Positions 18,871 through 31,630 of a DNA stretch of 64,000 nt are shown in pieces. The DNA lies in the NCBI GenBank assembly GCA_036426205.1, contig CM071568.1, positions 217,859,123-217,923,122 on the forward strand. The letters run 5' to 3'. Each line of letters begins with the position of its first letter. Within the stretch, counting starts at the first letter, position 1. The position numbers were made by a program, and so were the translations under genes. This stretch comes from Ascaphus truei. Taxonomy: Eukaryota; Chordata; Amphibia; Anura; Ascaphidae. Below the pieces are notes generated by a model. The model made no database searches. It saw only the letters and a list, made by a program, of their open reading frames with translations, and had not been told where the DNA came from.

Positions 18871-20157
18871 GGCATGACCTACATTATGCGTCATAAATCC
18901 ATGCTGACTATTACTAATAATTTTGTTTCCATTAGGTATTCATGAATATTATCCTATACTAAACCTTCAAGTAGCTTCCCCACGATTGATGTCAGGCTTA
19001 CAGGTGTGTAATTCCCTTCTTGTGATCTAGTTCCCTTTTTAAATATAGGCACCACATTGCTTTGCATCAATCTTGTGGCACTGAGCCTGTGGAAATGGAG
19101 TCCTTGAATATTAAATGCAATGATTTGGCTATTACGGAATTTAGCTCCTTAAGAACCATTGGGTGCATGCCATTGGGGCCAGGTGCCCTTTTTACTTTCA
19201 TTGTATCAAGCCGTCTATTCACTTCTTCCTCAGTTAACCAATTGTTCATTAACATTCAGGTTGTGGCTTCCTCCTGTGGTACTATTTTTTAAATATATTT
19301 ATCACTTGTAAATACAGTAAAGTAGCAAATCATTTGGTTAATACTTCTGCTTTTTCCTTATCTCCAATAATTTTCCTGTCCATCTCACACTGCAAGGGTC
19401 CTATATTTTCTTTTCTAATGTGTTTGTTATTAAGGTACTTAAAGCAGCAAAACATGTGAAATCGGTAAAATCTGATTTATAAAATAAATCCGGTAGGTAG
19501 TATTAGGTAAACTGTTTTTTTTATTATTCAACTCTTAATGCAATTTTTATTCAGTTTTAAAGAATTCTTTGATTTCTATAACAGGTTTTAGCCTACCTCT
19601 CAAGTAGTGCAAGATCTTTGCAACACTTTCGTGTTTGTAAGAATTTGCTGTAAATGTTCCCAGTAGTTTGAGCTGTAAACTGTAACAGTAGATAATATTA
19701 CCGTAATAATATAAGGCTAAATGGTAGCTGCTGAGTTACACTGATTGAAGAAGCCATTACGTTAGTCATACAATGAGGATTTTTACAGATTTATAACAGG
19801 AGCACAAAATTGTTGCCAGTTTAGGTAAGAATGTAGAATTTTACATTGCCACATGCTATACATGTACAAATAAGAAAAGAAAAAACAAAGACTAATGTAG
19901 TATTGCTGCTTTAAATAGCTTTTAAGGGTTGAGCTTACTTTCTATTGCAATTCTTTTTTCATTTTCAATTTTATTTTATTTCTTTGCCCCTTTGCAACTT
20001 TTGTTACATTCTTTATAATTGTGATATGATGCCTCTGTAACTTTCAGATTCTAAAAGTCTGCCTCTTCCTTTCCATTTCCACTCCTACCTGTTTATTTGG
20101 CCACATTGGTTTAGACGTGTTTCTTTTGTACTTAATCAATGACATTGAGTTTTAATC
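18871..20157 (-). pseudogene. CR1-type LINE, RT N-terminal part and upstream
   Basis: The minus-strand frame 19,067-19,255 contains VNRRLDTMKVKRAPGPNGMH and then PMVLKEL and STGSVPQD, the N-terminal RT motifs of CR1-like LINEs (usual form KAPGPDG). It starts directly at the GGCAT duplication, so the LTR element split the RT. Upstream (19,300-20,157) the minus strand should carry the linker between endonuclease and RT but is too decayed to trace. Confidence 0.8.
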
Positions 20158-20375
20158 TAGATTCAATTCCTGGTGTCAGCTCCTTGTGACCTTGGGCACT
20201 TTATCTCTCTGTGCCTCAGGCACCAAAAACATAGATTGTACATTTATCTGGGCAGGGACTGTGTCTGTAAAAATCCTATGTGCAATGCTGCTTACAGTGC
20301 ATTATTTTGTCATTGTGAAGTGCTTTGAGTCCCATTGGGAGGAAAGCGCTATATGAAATAAAGTTATTATTATTT
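20158..20375 (+). repeat. MIR-like SINE, copy 2, lacking most of the tRNA head
   Basis: Contains tcaattcctggtgtcagctc, tgaccttgggcac, gtgcctcaggcacc and a tattattatt tail. The 3' part (gtgaagtgctttgagtccc, aaagcgctatatgaaataaa) differs from copies 1 and 3 and is closer to a classical CORE-SINE/LINE-tail. It is inserted in the CR1 remnant. Confidence 0.75.
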
Positions 20376-20952
20376 TCTATCAATGTCTTAAAGCCTGCCC
20401 ATTAATATTCCGCATTTTCCCTGCAAAACGTCATCCACATGTATTCCTTGTAGATTTTCCAAGTTTCTTAACATCTGCCTTTCTAAAATGTAAAGTCTTT
20501 GTTCAACCCATATAATATATTTTTCTTAATTTATCTCAAATGAAATCATGTTATGACCACAGTTTCCCACAGTTTGCCAAATGTTCCCGGACTTTAATAT
20601 TTGTTATTACTTCTACATTGTTTGATATTACCAAAATCTACTATTACTCCTCCCCTGGTTGCTTTCTCAATCATTTGGGTCATATAACTGTCTTTTAGCA
20701 CCCCCTAATAACCTGTTTTCTTTTGTTTTGATGCTAATCTCATTGCTCCAGTCTGAGCAAACATGACCTACAGTAGTTTTGATGCCTTCTTAATTTGCAA
20801 AATTATTTTGGCTTCCTCAATTTCACAGATATGTGGTGTATAGCATATCCCTACAAACATTTTTTTTTTTTTACTTTTACTACCACTGATCATTTCTAAC
20901 CACATGTTTTTCTACATTTCATGATTCCCTTTATAAAAATGTTCCTTTAATG
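20376..20952 (-). pseudogene. CR1-type LINE, endonuclease C-terminal and linker region
   Basis: On the minus strand short stretches match CR1 endonuclease/linker patterns: FVGICYTPHI near 20,850, SYMTQMIEKATRGG (usual TQxxEEPTRxG) near 20,690, and LYILERQMLRNLEN near 20,490. Frameshifts and stops lie between them. This part connects the endonuclease at 22.5-22.7 kb to the RT. Confidence 0.65.
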
Positions 20953-22494
20953 CAGCAGAACCCCATTATAGTGCGATCCGCTACAACGCGGAACCGTTTA
21001 TAATGCAGTCTGATGGTGGCTCCCATTTTTTTTCATAACATACAAGCTCCACACACACAGACACAGAGAGCATGACTACAGCATACCCTGGTTGGTAACA
21101 AATTGTTCCATAGCATGACACAAACTTTAATAGCAGAGGGAGAACTACGTGTACAGTGATTTTCCTATGCTGCTTCTAATAAGGGAGAATACAGCTTTAG
21201 GCTGAAGTTTCCAGGTGTTAGGACCACGTGGAAACTGATGTGACCACAGACTGCTCACTTTGCAGCCCCTCACCAAGTAGGGAAGTGCAGAACAGACTCA
21301 AAACCGAGCAGACCATGAGTGGCAAGGTAAGAAATAGATGTACACACACAGAGAGAGAGTGGAGAGAGGGGTGATAGAGGGGGAGGAGGAGGAGGGAGAC
21401 ACAGAGAAAAAGAGGCCGATAGGTATTTGTTTTACCTCTTTACCTCTCCTGTCTTTTCCCAGCAGCTGATATATCCCAGGATGGGGACTCTTTGCTAGTA
21501 AAGGTGGAGTCGCTCAAAGGACATGGATGTGTAGGATTACTGGAAGTCTCTTCTGTTACTGGGAGTCTCTGTACTAAGTGGGCTTTTCTGTACCTATTGG
21601 GGGTCACTACTCTTACTGAGGGTCTCTGCTCTGACCATCAGTTCATTCTCACTCCACCAGCTGCTCTCAAATGCTGCTTTATTTCACTTTCTGTCGACAG
21701 TTAATTATCAAGTTTCTGTATTTAATATATTTCATGTAAAAAGTAGGGACTATTGCCCAATGAATATGTAAGGTATATTTACATAACAGTTAGTGACATT
21801 TCCTTGATACAAAGTGACAGCCACATTGTAAGGAATATATACAGCCCCTTCCCCTAACCTTGGACTTACATGTACTGTCCGGTTACAGCTACTGTATAAG
21901 GCTATTACTTGTGCATTGTATACACACACACACTCTGACAGGAAATGTCTATAGGATAACAAGGTAGCAATTGACACTGCCCAATAATCAGGGCAGTGTA
22001 AGGGTTAAGTTATCCAGAAGCTGCTGACCTCACTTTTAGTGCTGGCTCCTGTGTGACGCACAGTTACAGGCAGCAATTTGTGTAAGGAAATGTCAGGCAT
22101 GTAGAGACTACAACTCCCATCATCCCCTGGGAGACCTGCAGCCTCAGTTGGGAGGGGGGAGATGAATGGATCGGGTTTGCGCATGTGCGGCACGCAAGCT
22201 CCGAACTGAGAAGTGGGAATCGCTGGTGATAAAATGGTAGGTGGAGGGAAAGAGGGTACTTACCTGGGGAGCCAGGTACCTGGTGGGAGACGCCCTGGGG
22301 GAAACTTTAAAGTGTACACACACACACCCCACCACCACCACCCCCCACGATGGCTGACCCGTGGTGTCAGATCCCCTGCACCCTGCTCCAGGTAAGTCCT
22401 GATCGCTGCAGCCATATTTTTTTCCTGAGATGCCGGTTATAACTCAGTCTCATTCTGTGGCCCCCGAGCACCGCATTATAATGGGGTTCAGCTA
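20953..22494. mobile_element. Tigger-like nonautonomous DNA transposon
   Basis: Terminal inverted repeats: cagcagaaccccattatagt at 20,953 and, inverted, tagctgaaccccattataat ending at 22,494. The sequence type (CAG..GAACCCCATTATA) resembles TcMar-Tigger ends; a TA duplication would be expected but only the right TA is visible. The 1.5-kb interior has no transposase. It includes a cacacac tract (about 21,921) and a gtgagacaggagga-type purine-rich stretch near 21,350-21,410. It interrupts the CR1 endonuclease region. Confidence 0.6.
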
Positions 22495-23110
22495 GAATAG
22501 GTTTTACATCCGGTTTAACATATAAACATACTCCACCACATCTTCTATTTGCTCGATCCCTCAGAAAAGTGAATATCCCACTAAATTAACTGCCCAGTCT
22601 TGAGTTTCATCCCACCATGTTTCAGTAATGCCTATGATATCATATTGCTCCCTGGTAGCTATTAATTCAATCTTCCCATTTTATCTGTAAGGCTTCTTCC
22701 ATCAGCAAGCCTGCATCTAAGTTTTTTTGCAGTCTGTTCTATTGTTATCTTATCTGCTTCTGCCTTTACACTCCAATGGATTTAGTCTTTATACTGTAAG
22801 TGTTCTAATATTATCTGTTTTTAATATGGGTGTCTCCCGGTTTGACAAACTTACACTCCCCCCCCCTTTTCTCCCTCCACAACACCTAGCTATTTCCCCA
22901 TTCCTATATATTCTGTTAAGTTCATTATCTGTTTCTTGTCCCTCCCCCATCCATCCTATTTTAAAATCTCCTCCAACCTTTTTAATATCCTCAACCCCTA
23001 GAACAGAAGATTTCTCTTCAATGAGGTGCAATCCATCCTTACCATAAATATAGCACCTCTCAGAAAAGGACTACCAGTGCTCTTAAAAACCCCAAACCCT
23101 ACTTCCTAGA
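22495..23110 (-). pseudogene. CR1-type LINE, endonuclease N-terminal part
   Basis: The minus strand near 22,570-22,660 reads EQYDIIGITETWWDETQDW, the hallmark early motif of CR1 apurinic-type endonucleases (ITETW). Further upstream (22,789-23,031) the frame contains MHLIEEKSSVLGVEDIKKVG, matching the pre-endonuclease region of vertebrate CR1 elements only loosely. A polypyrimidine run near 22,856 breaks the frame. With the downstream parts this makes one CR1 of about 3 kb of own sequence, spread over 9 kb by nested insertions. Confidence 0.75.
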
Positions 23111-23339
23111 ACCCTTTCATGGAAAGCCATTCATTTAAACGAGTGGTAAGATGTCTTCTGCTGCTGGAATGTGTCCTATGCCTTAGTAAATATGAGCCAT
23201 GGTGTCTTATGGAATAGCTCTGCTTAGTAAGTATGACCATAGCGTGTGACAGTGTTTGCAGCATCATGCATACTCCTCCACACTGACCTTCTGTCATGTC
23301 TATAAACACATGAGCAAGGTTAAAGGCCGTATTCTATAT
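23111..23339. other. Non-coding DNA, nothing recognised
   Basis: No ORF or repeat signature that I can support. It may be the decayed 5' end of the CR1. Confidence 0.3.
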
Positions 23340-23890
23340 CTGTGAGCAGGTCTGGTGCAAGGGTATTCAGCACCCTAGGCGAACCTTCAACCCTGCCTCC
23401 GCCCCCCATCCCCCCTGAACTTTCAGTTTTTTTAATGCTATTAGAGCCCCATTCTCGTCTTACCCCGCCCACTTCTCCTCTCTTACCCCCCTCCCCTCTA
23501 TCAACCTCCCTCCTCAATCGCCCCCTCTACCTCCTCTTCCTCTCACCCCCCTCTTTCTCTCACCCCCTCTACCTCCTCTTCCTCTCACCCACTTCCTTCT
23601 CCTCTTCCTCATACCCCTTCCTCCTCTTCCCCTCACCCCCTTCCTTCTCTCACCCACCTCCTTCTCCTCTTCCTCTCACCCCCATCCTAATCATCTTACT
23701 CACACCACCTCCATTTTTCTCTTCTTATCTCACCTCCCTTCTTCTCCTCTCCCACCCCCTCCTCCTCTCACCTACCTGGCTTCTATGGAACAGGGAAGAC
23801 GAGGATGGCGGGTGGCAGCGGGAGAAGAGGACAGAGGAGGAGGTCAGTCAGCAGGAGAATTGGACGGAGAGCAGCAGGAGCAGAGCAGCA
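23340..23890. repeat. Polypyrimidine minisatellite (CCTCTT/CACCCC units)
   Basis: 23,400-23,780 is almost pure C/T on the plus strand, with loose units such as cctcttcctctcacccc. A 183-codon frame across it (23,342-23,893) is P/L/S-rich only because of base composition. The start gcaccctaggcgaacctt resembles ccccaggcgaccgcttaag in the subrepeats at 29.7 and 40.8 kb. Confidence 0.8.
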
Positions 23891-23895
23891 TAGGA

Positions 23896-24070
23896 GTAGA
23901 AGATCAAGGGGTGCTCCAATCATATAGCACTATTCCATAAAGTATGAATCTTCAAAGGACCCCAATATAGCAGAGGGGTATTACACCCACTCTGCTATAT
24001 TGGGGTCCTTGAAGCACTACTTTATGGACTAGTCGCTATATGATTGGGAGCACCCCTGATCTTCCACTCC
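23896..24070. repeat. Inverted repeat at the start of the second PLE
   Basis: Left arm about 23,896-23,980 (gatcaaggggtgctccaatc, ggaccccaatatagcagag) and right arm about 23,989-24,070 (ctctgctatattggggtcc, gattgggagcacccctgatc) are inverted copies with a few indels. Inverted terminal arrangements are known in PLEs, but a sequencing hairpin artefact cannot be excluded. Confidence 0.65.
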
Positions 24071-27000
24071 TTGCTGTACAGGTGTTTAGACTTCTGTGGT
24101 TTGCTCACTCTAAGAGCTTTTTATCTACTATCAAGACCTTGAGGGAGCAGTGTGTGGTATTGCTTTTTTTCAGTTGAAGGAATAAAAAGAATCCCTTAAG
24201 GGTTTGACTTTAAACCCCATTTTTCAGAACACTGAATTATTTGTCTGTCTTTCTTCGCATGAAATTACGAATATTTGGAATTTATGATGTCATATACTGA
24301 AGAGGGCGAGATAATATGAACCTACAATGTATGCTTTTAATTGTTTTGATGACACCAAAGAAAAAGAGAGCTTTGCAAGTGTTTGTAGCGCACAGTGAAA
24401 TAGACACAAAGGATGTAAACTGATTTAAAAACACATTTCCAGAGACTTGAGAGATTATTGATTCTTAACATGAGACTGGTGGAGTTATCTCCTATGAAAA
24501 TTATATTTGAATAAAAGAATACCTAGGGTTTAAGACTTAAAAGACCCCAACCTTTGGTTTCTACCTCCACAGTTTGAACAGGACTGGATTCTAATTTGAA
24601 CCAGTGCTCTTTCAAATTATGGAGGCTATTGTAGAACAAAAAGTGAACGGAGAAAGAAAGGTTTACGATTCAGATCAAAGAACTCCAAAATCAAATTACT
24701 CGCAATTCCAAGATTTAGAGCGTTTTTAGAAACTATGACAAATTCTTCTGAGACGTTTCTTAAAGCAGAAAGAGAGATAATGGCCAAAAGCAAGCAAATA
24801 CGAGATGATCGTACAGTACCGAAGACAGATATGTAATTGGCAACGTCCAAATCCCCTCGTGACGAGTCTTCCAAGGTCCCCCAAATAATTACTCACAGCA
24901 GGATAAAATAGAGGTCTACCCGCGTAAATCTATACTAAAAATGAAGTGTAATGACCAACCCACGGGGATCGAGTCTCTCAGATGTTGATAAACTTATCCC
25001 TTTCAGTATTCTTTCTACACAGAGAGAGCGGGACATCCATCCAATGAATCAGACATTCCTTCTGAGAGGGTCGTTTGCAGTAGTTAGATGATCTTATCAT
25101 GAGACGAGAGAGGTGATCATCAAAAATCTACCAAACAGCAGCAGCAAAAAACTCCCCCTCTTCCAAAAAATCAAAAAGAACCAGAAGAGGAAAAGAAGAG
25201 AAGGGGCAGACGATCAGCCAAGAGAGAATGATTAATAGCCAAGATACAGATTTATTAATATTTCAGGTATTGATAATCCCCTCAGAAACTCTCTCTGCTC
25301 AAGAATGTTCAAATATGCACCAACAATAGACTTTGACTTATTCATACCATAGACTTTCATAATTTTGTACGTAGTTAAACTTTGAAGTCTTTTTTTCCAG
25401 AAACAAGCCTCAACTAGGGAGGAGGGGGGCGAAAATGGACACTGTTGATCATACATCTACATCTATTGAAGACCCCTGAGTCCCTAATATAATATTAGTA
25501 ATGTACACAAGATATTATACTTGTTTAGCCGAGTAATATGGGGCCATCTGTGTTAGCCTTTAGGGGCCTGTGACCACCGGATCTGATGGACTTGAAGAAT
25601 TACTGAAACCATAGTGAAATCCCCTGGGACATCATATCCCAGAATTCAGTTCATGAGGTCCAGCTCAAGAAGGGCTCACATTTTTTACCCCAATATTGCC
25701 AAAGTCCGTTTTACTACCTTTGAGAATTTGTGTAAGGGACTTACGTATCCTAGCATAGGGGTTTTCATTTCTTATTGGCTAACCAAATTTGTAATGAGGA
25801 AAAAACAGGTGTTGGTTATATTTGCAAAAGAATTCCACTATGTATTAAACATGCGATAAGGGGTTCGGTGGTAGTGCAGAGTAGGGCTGCCTACCTCAAG
25901 GAAGCCTACCGGCAACTTGGGGATGTCCTACCTACTCTTACTACCAGGTGACCCCACAGAAGGGTTCCTTAAAGAGTAAGAACCATAGAAATGGGTAGAA
26001 TCCCTCAGTTTGAATAAAACTGAAAGATTTTTTTGGGAATCCTAGTCCTACTATCCTGTCTACTACCATCTCCTAAAGGTCCCTAAGACATGGTCGACCC
26101 CCAGGGGAGACCATCATTTCGTCATTGATCTTTGGGGGATGGCTTATCTAAGTATATTGATCAGTTTTTGCAACCGTTTGTTATAGGTTTACCTCCTTCT
26201 TGTTGGACTCGGGGATCGTTATTAATAATAAAAACTGTAAATGGGGAGCCCGTCATGGTGTTAACCCTAGACTCATCACTTTATCTGTTATCAAACAGAC
26301 AGGGGTTGGCAGCTGTCAATTATTTCATAGGGGTCAAGATAATTTCACACAGCATTTATTTTAGATTCCATTAATTTTTTACTCACTCACATTATTTTTA
26401 TTTGATCACAATTTTTTACAGCAACAGGACACCGCAATGGGCAAATTTGCAACGGTGTATGCTAATTATTTAGGGGTGGTGGGATCACAATTTATTTCAC
26501 GAGCCAAATAGATTAGAAAGTACATCACGTTTAATACGAGGTTTATCGTCACCTTCATAATGGTTTTGTGAAGGGGATTTGGTCCCACTTGCACGCTTTT
26601 TTTTGATTAAATTATCAAATCCAATCATTTAAAATTCCACGTATAAATTTGATTTGCACATATTGACTATCTGACCTTCGTTATTCATGATGTTAGAGAA
26701 ATATCCAAACCGAACTCTTTAGAAACCAAATTCGAGAATAAGGGTACTCAAAGCAGTACAGCTGCCATCCCACGCAGTCTTAAGGTAATCCCAAGGGCCA
26801 TTCCTCAGACTGAGAGGATCTGCTCCCGGAGAGGGCTTCGCTAGACAGGCTGGGAATTGGACCATCATTCCAACAACGAGGTTTACAAACTTAAAGCTAT
26901 AACTAGAACCCTGAACGTGTATCAAGTATTGATAGGAGACTTTTGTTGATGCTCAAGCAAAAGGACCTCAGAACGATAACATCAGAATAATGGATTTTCA

Positions 27001-27620
27001 CCTATTGTTTTGTGGTCAAAGGAGATAGGAATATGGACAAAACGATACAGGCCTATAGGAAGGTACACCACTTTGATACACAATAAACAAATGTAGTCAA
27101 CAGGTCCAAGTATTATCCGAAAACATTGGTATTCTATCACTAGACCACGAGTCTAAAAAATGTTATTACAAAGCCATTCGTAGATCGGAAGCAACAATCG
27201 CTTCCTTGTGTCCCCGAGCTATATAGCTTACCTGTACCCCTACTATACCAGGAAATTTATTACAAAGGGTGCCTTCAGTGTAAATATGCCAATTTATGAT
27301 ACCCTCAGTCCAATTTGAAAGTGCTTCTTCTGGGCGTTCATTTCGATCAAAACCTTATTAATTGTGACGACACACACGTTATATTCTTAACGTCAGATGT
27401 GGAATTAATTACATAGGAAGAACAACGAGACCCCTAAGGTTAGGATATTAGAACCATAGGTTAATTAAAAAAAGGACTGTTCACACCCAGTTTCGAAGCA
27501 TTTTCAACCGTATTAAAGGAGGGAGGTAAAGGATTGACATGAGAGGCATTGTAAGGGTTTTTTGAAGGAGAATGGATTTGCTCAAACTTTTGACCCGCAG
27601 GAGCTTATGGATTTTAGTAC
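24071..27620 (+). pseudogene. Second Penelope-like element, heavily indel-damaged
   Basis: Fragments of the PLE protein can be traced in changing frames: GDGLSKYIDQFLQPFV near 26,138 (partner of the RT region at 62.95 kb), an AMG...YAN block near 26,440-26,470, and a GIY-YIG core CRCGINYIGRTTRPLR at about 27,393-27,440 followed by remnants of the tail (cgcaggagcttatgg, 27,597). The damage is mostly one-base indels, more than expected for an old element with this residue conservation, which suggests uncorrected long-read errors on top of decay. From about 27,033 the sequence is part of the 11-kb duplicated unit. Confidence 0.7.
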
Positions 27621-28372
27621 TAACTAGAGCCCCTGCGGGCTCTGTTGAGTGAATCCTGAGCCATTTTTGACCTGAATGAATTTATTTAGGTATGGTTCTA
27701 CTGAGATGAATCTTAGTCTTATGTTTGTCTTTATTATAACATTGTGTCTATTTCTCATAGTAAGTTTCTACTTCTTACAAAAAACAGGAGTTATTTTGAT
27801 AATTGAATGAATTAAATCATTATGTATTTATTTTATTTTTTTACATGTGGGTTCACTTTGCATCCTCCAGGAAGGAGTAATATACCTGAGCAATGTGATA
27901 TCCATATAATTTTCCTTTTTTATATCATTAAAGTGTTTAAAAACTGTATAGGATGTCACCTTGCTCATGTAGGAATTGTGAATAATTTGATTTAAGTTAA
28001 GGATTTTTTTATGCATTTATGCTGTTGTTGTAATGTTTCTTTGTGGAAGGTGGAGCAACAACGGGGGTTTCCTCCCCTTACCCTGGTGTTTAGAGTATTG
28101 GCGCTTTTGTACCCTATGTATAGTTTTATAACATGGGTGTTATGTGAATAGTGACGCGTATTGTATATTATTATGTACCCTGACCTTTAGGCCATCAGAA
28201 ACGGCGCCGATGGTGGGAGTGTTCACCTGTCGTCAATCTTTGATGTTCAGTAGTGGCACCTCTACACCTATGGTGCCTGTATGGCGGGCCTTGGTGCGGA
28301 GAGCATTGCTTGGCCTTTTGTTTTATGTTATATCCAAGAGTGCCTTTCCTTTTGTGCGCATGTGCGGGGCGG
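27621..28372 (+). repeat. 3' untranslated region of the second PLE
   Basis: AT-rich, non-coding sequence after the GIY-YIG tail. The unit 2 counterpart is 38,710-39,457. It leads into GC-rich promoter-like sequence (gcgcatgtgcggggcggggc) just before the hammerhead-like motif. Confidence 0.55.
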
Positions 28373-29889
28373 GGCGGGGCGCGTGTCCAGTTTTCTTGTC
28401 TTTAGGCAGGTGGCGCCTGCGATGACGTTGTGGGGCCGACATTTTTGCAGGGTGTCAAATTCCTATGTAGTGAGGGTATATAGGACGCCTTGTTGCCATA
28501 TGTTCCACACTCCTTGATAAAGGACCACCCGTCCAAAACGCGTAGGAGGTGTTTGTTACCCCCCCTGGGGTGATGTTTTTTATCAGATATGTTTCTGAAA
28601 TAATATGTTTTTATCTCTTCACCCCTGATCCCTGGCAGTGCCTGTTTGCTTTCTTTTTTACAGAGCAGCATAGAGGAAGATGGATGGCAGCCGAAGGAAA
28701 TAGGTTGTCCTACGTCCTTGCCACAACTGGTACCGACGGACCCGGGGTAGGTGTGTGCATAACACAGACTTAAGCCACGGGTCAGGTCCGGAGTGCGGTT
28801 CCATAATCAGACATAGCCAGGTTCAGGATTGGAGAAGGTAGGGTTAACGTTATCCAGCAGGTCAAGGCAGCCCACAGAGCGGTTCGAGGAACAAAGCCAA
28901 GGTCATCACAGGAAATCTTGGGTGAAGGTACAGAACCTTGAGTAGAGCCACTGCAGCGGAGATGCTTCAGCGAGGTGCTGCAGGCTCGGAAATGGCCGGA
29001 GTACACTCCACTTGGAGAAGCATGAACCAGAGGTGCAGACCGCCACAGAAACGCTGGGGAAACAGTGTATCCGCTCAAACTCGGGGCGACGGCGAAGTCT
29101 GCCAGGAACAGGAAAGCAGCCGCCGGGGCTGCTATGCAAGAAGGCCTTGGGATGCTGGGGACTGGAGCAGGATACAGCACAGGCCCAGCCGCCAAACACG
29201 AGTCTGTGACAAGCACAGTTACTTCAACTAGGATTGCAAAGTTACTCGTCCAGCAACCTTCCTGAGGGCGGGGGCAGGCACTAAATAGCACAGGAGGCCA
29301 ATCAGGCCAAGCTGCCACAGGAGGCGGTGATTGCAGAAGAGGAATTGTTGGACCTGCAAAGCTCCGATGGATGGGCTCCAGCCAAACCCTGGATGGATTC
29401 ACTGACAAGGATAGAGTCACCTGGAGTAGAGCAGACGTACACAGGAAGATGACTGGAGATGAGCGGGGCTTTAGCAGCAGCACACAGAAGTCAGTAAAGA
29501 CTTGCAGGTTGGACCTGAGACATGATCCTCCCCCTACTTCATCCTTGCCGGCCCCCCATCTCTGTTCCCACTGTCCTCACATCTCTTCACGACTATTGCA
29601 CCTGCCCTTCCTCCCTGCTGCCTGCCCTCTTCATGCGTTGCTCACCTCTCTGTCTGCTGCCACCCGCTGCCACCCAGCCGCCCCCCCCAAAATTTGCATG
29701 CCCCAGGCGAGACCGCTTAAGTATGCCTAGTGGTAGCACCCGCCCTGTCTAGAAAGATGCAGTTTGATCGAAAATCCCTTAATGTCTATGGGATAATTTG
29801 GAGGAATACAGACGAATGCCTGCTTCGACAGATATTGAATTACTTCTAGACACATAAGGCCCTTACTCTGTAAAGTGTGATAGCGATCG
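28373..29889. repeat. Tandem subrepeat A1 (about 1.5 kb)
   Basis: Begins cggggcgcgtgtcc, contains the hammerhead-like motif at 28,508, a PLE-end-like stretch to about 28,680, then about 1.2 kb of unidentified repeat (ggattggagaaggtagggtt; ctgacaaggatagagtcacc; gatgcctagtggtagcacc) and ends at ccttactctgtaaagtgtga. It is repeated next door as B1 and again in unit 2. A 233-codon minus-strand frame (28,782-29,483) is not conserved in the other three copies, so I do not call a gene. Confidence 0.75.
28508..28551 (+). ncRNA. Hammerhead-like motif in subrepeat A1
   Basis: Stem I CACUCC pairs with GGAGGUG (one bulge); core UUGAUAA plus A; stem II GGAC/GUCC with four perfect pairs; AAAAC; triplet GCGUA. 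Relative to the consensus, C3, G8 and G12 are changed, so catalysis is doubtful. Copies: 30,222-30,264, 39,592-39,638, 41,336-41,379. Confidence 0.45.
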
Positions 29890-31630
29890 GGGCGCGTGTC
29901 ATTTGTCTATGTCTTTTGGCAGTGGTGGCGCCTCGCGTGACTCACGCGCATGTGCGGTGAGGAATGGCCGAATCTACCATCGACTGCCTAACCATGACTT
30001 TATGCCAATCGTAATGAGTAATATACCCTTCGGGTGCTCTTCCATTGGTGGCATGCGCGTGGCGAGCGGAGGGTGTGCCACTGAGTAATGTTTTGGTCGG
30101 CGACGGTGGCCCTCACGTGATGTCACGCACATCGCAATGGGTTGTGGGCCGATTTTTTGCAGTGATTCAAATTTCCTTATGTAGTGAGGGGTATATAGGA
30201 CGCCCTTGTTGCCATATGTTCCACACTCCTTGTAAGGACCTACCGTCCAAACGCTAGGAGGTTGTTTGTTACCCCCCCTGGGTGATGTTTTTTATCCGAT
30301 CTGTTCTGAAATAATGGATTTTTTATCTCTTCACCACCTGACTTTCCCCTGGTAGTTGCGCTGTTTGCTTTCTTTTCTCTAAGAGCAGCATAGGAGGAAG
30401 ATGTGGGCACCAAGAGAATAGGATTGTAACCTAGTGCTGTGCCACAAACTGGTACCGACACGGACCGGGAGGCTGGGTGGGGATGCATAAACAACACGAC
30501 CTTAAGGCCACGGATTCAGGTCCGGATGCGGATTCCATCAATAACATGCCAGGTCAGGATTGGAGAAGGTAGGGTTAACGTTATACCAGGCAGGTCAAGG
30601 CAGGCAGCACAGGAGCGGTGGTCGCGAAACCAAGCCAGTCTCAACAGAATCTTGGGTGAAGGTACAGAACCTTGAGAGAAGCCACTGCAGCGGAGATGCT
30701 TCACGAAGGTGCTGCAGTGCTCAGGAAATGGCCGGAGTACACTCCACTGGAGGAGCATGAACCAGATGCAGACACGACACACAGACGCTGGGGAAACCAT
30801 GTATCCGCTACATCGCGGCGCGGCGAAGTCTGCCAGGAACAAGGAACACACGCCGGGGCTGCTATGCAAGAAGGCCTTGGATGCTGGGACTGGAACAGGA
30901 TCAAGGCACAGGCCCAGCCGCCAAACACGGAGTCTGTGACAAGCACTATTCTTGCAACTAGGATTGCAAAGTCTATGTCCAGCAACTTCCTGGGGCGGCA
31001 GGCACTAATAGCACAGAGGCCAATCAGGCCAGAGCTGCACAGGAGGCAGCAGGAGGCAGGGATTGCAGAACGCGGAATAGTTTTCTGGAACCTGCAAAGC
31101 TCCGGATGGATGGCTCCAGCCCAACCCTGAGTGGATTTCCTGACAAGATAGAGTCACCTGGGCAGAGCAGGACGTCACAGGAAGATGACTGGAGAGGAGC
31201 GGTGCTTTAGGCAGCAGCAGACACAGGAAGTCAGTAAAGACTTGCAGGTTGGACCTGAGACATATCCTCCCCGACTGTCCTCCTGCGCCACCATGCTCTG
31301 TTCCCACTGATGTCCTCAATCCCTTCTCACGACATTGCCACCTGCCATCTTCCTCCTCTGCTCTGCTGCTCTCCTCTTCTGCTGTTGCTCACCTCTGCTG
31401 CTGCGCTGCACCTCTGCCACCACCCGCCGCACCCCAAAATTTGCTGCCCAGGCGACTGCTTAAGATGCCTAGTGGTAGCACCGGCCCTCTGAGAAAGATG
31501 CGTTTGATCGAAAATCATCCCTTTAATGTCTATGGGATATTTGGAGGAATACAGACGAAATGCTGCTTCGACAGATATTGAATTACCTCTAAGACACATA
31601 GGCCCTTACTCTGTAAAGTGTGATAAGCGC
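29890..31630. repeat. Tandem subrepeat B1 (about 1.74 kb)
   Basis: Aligns with A1 but has about 0.2 kb extra near its start (gcgcatgtgcggtgagg ... cacgtgatgtcacgc), which includes further CACGTGA/GTCACG sites. It ends at the same ccttactctgtaaagtgtga block at about 31,600-31,620. Confidence 0.75.

Noticed and set aside
23342..23893. 183-codon P/L/S-rich frame
   Set aside because: Translation of a polypyrimidine minisatellite; all frames on this strand stay open for the same reason.
28782..29483. 233-codon minus-strand frame in subrepeat A1
   Set aside because: The three other copies of the subrepeat (29,890-31,630, 39,458-40,997, 40,998-42,782) break it in different places. No motif is visible.
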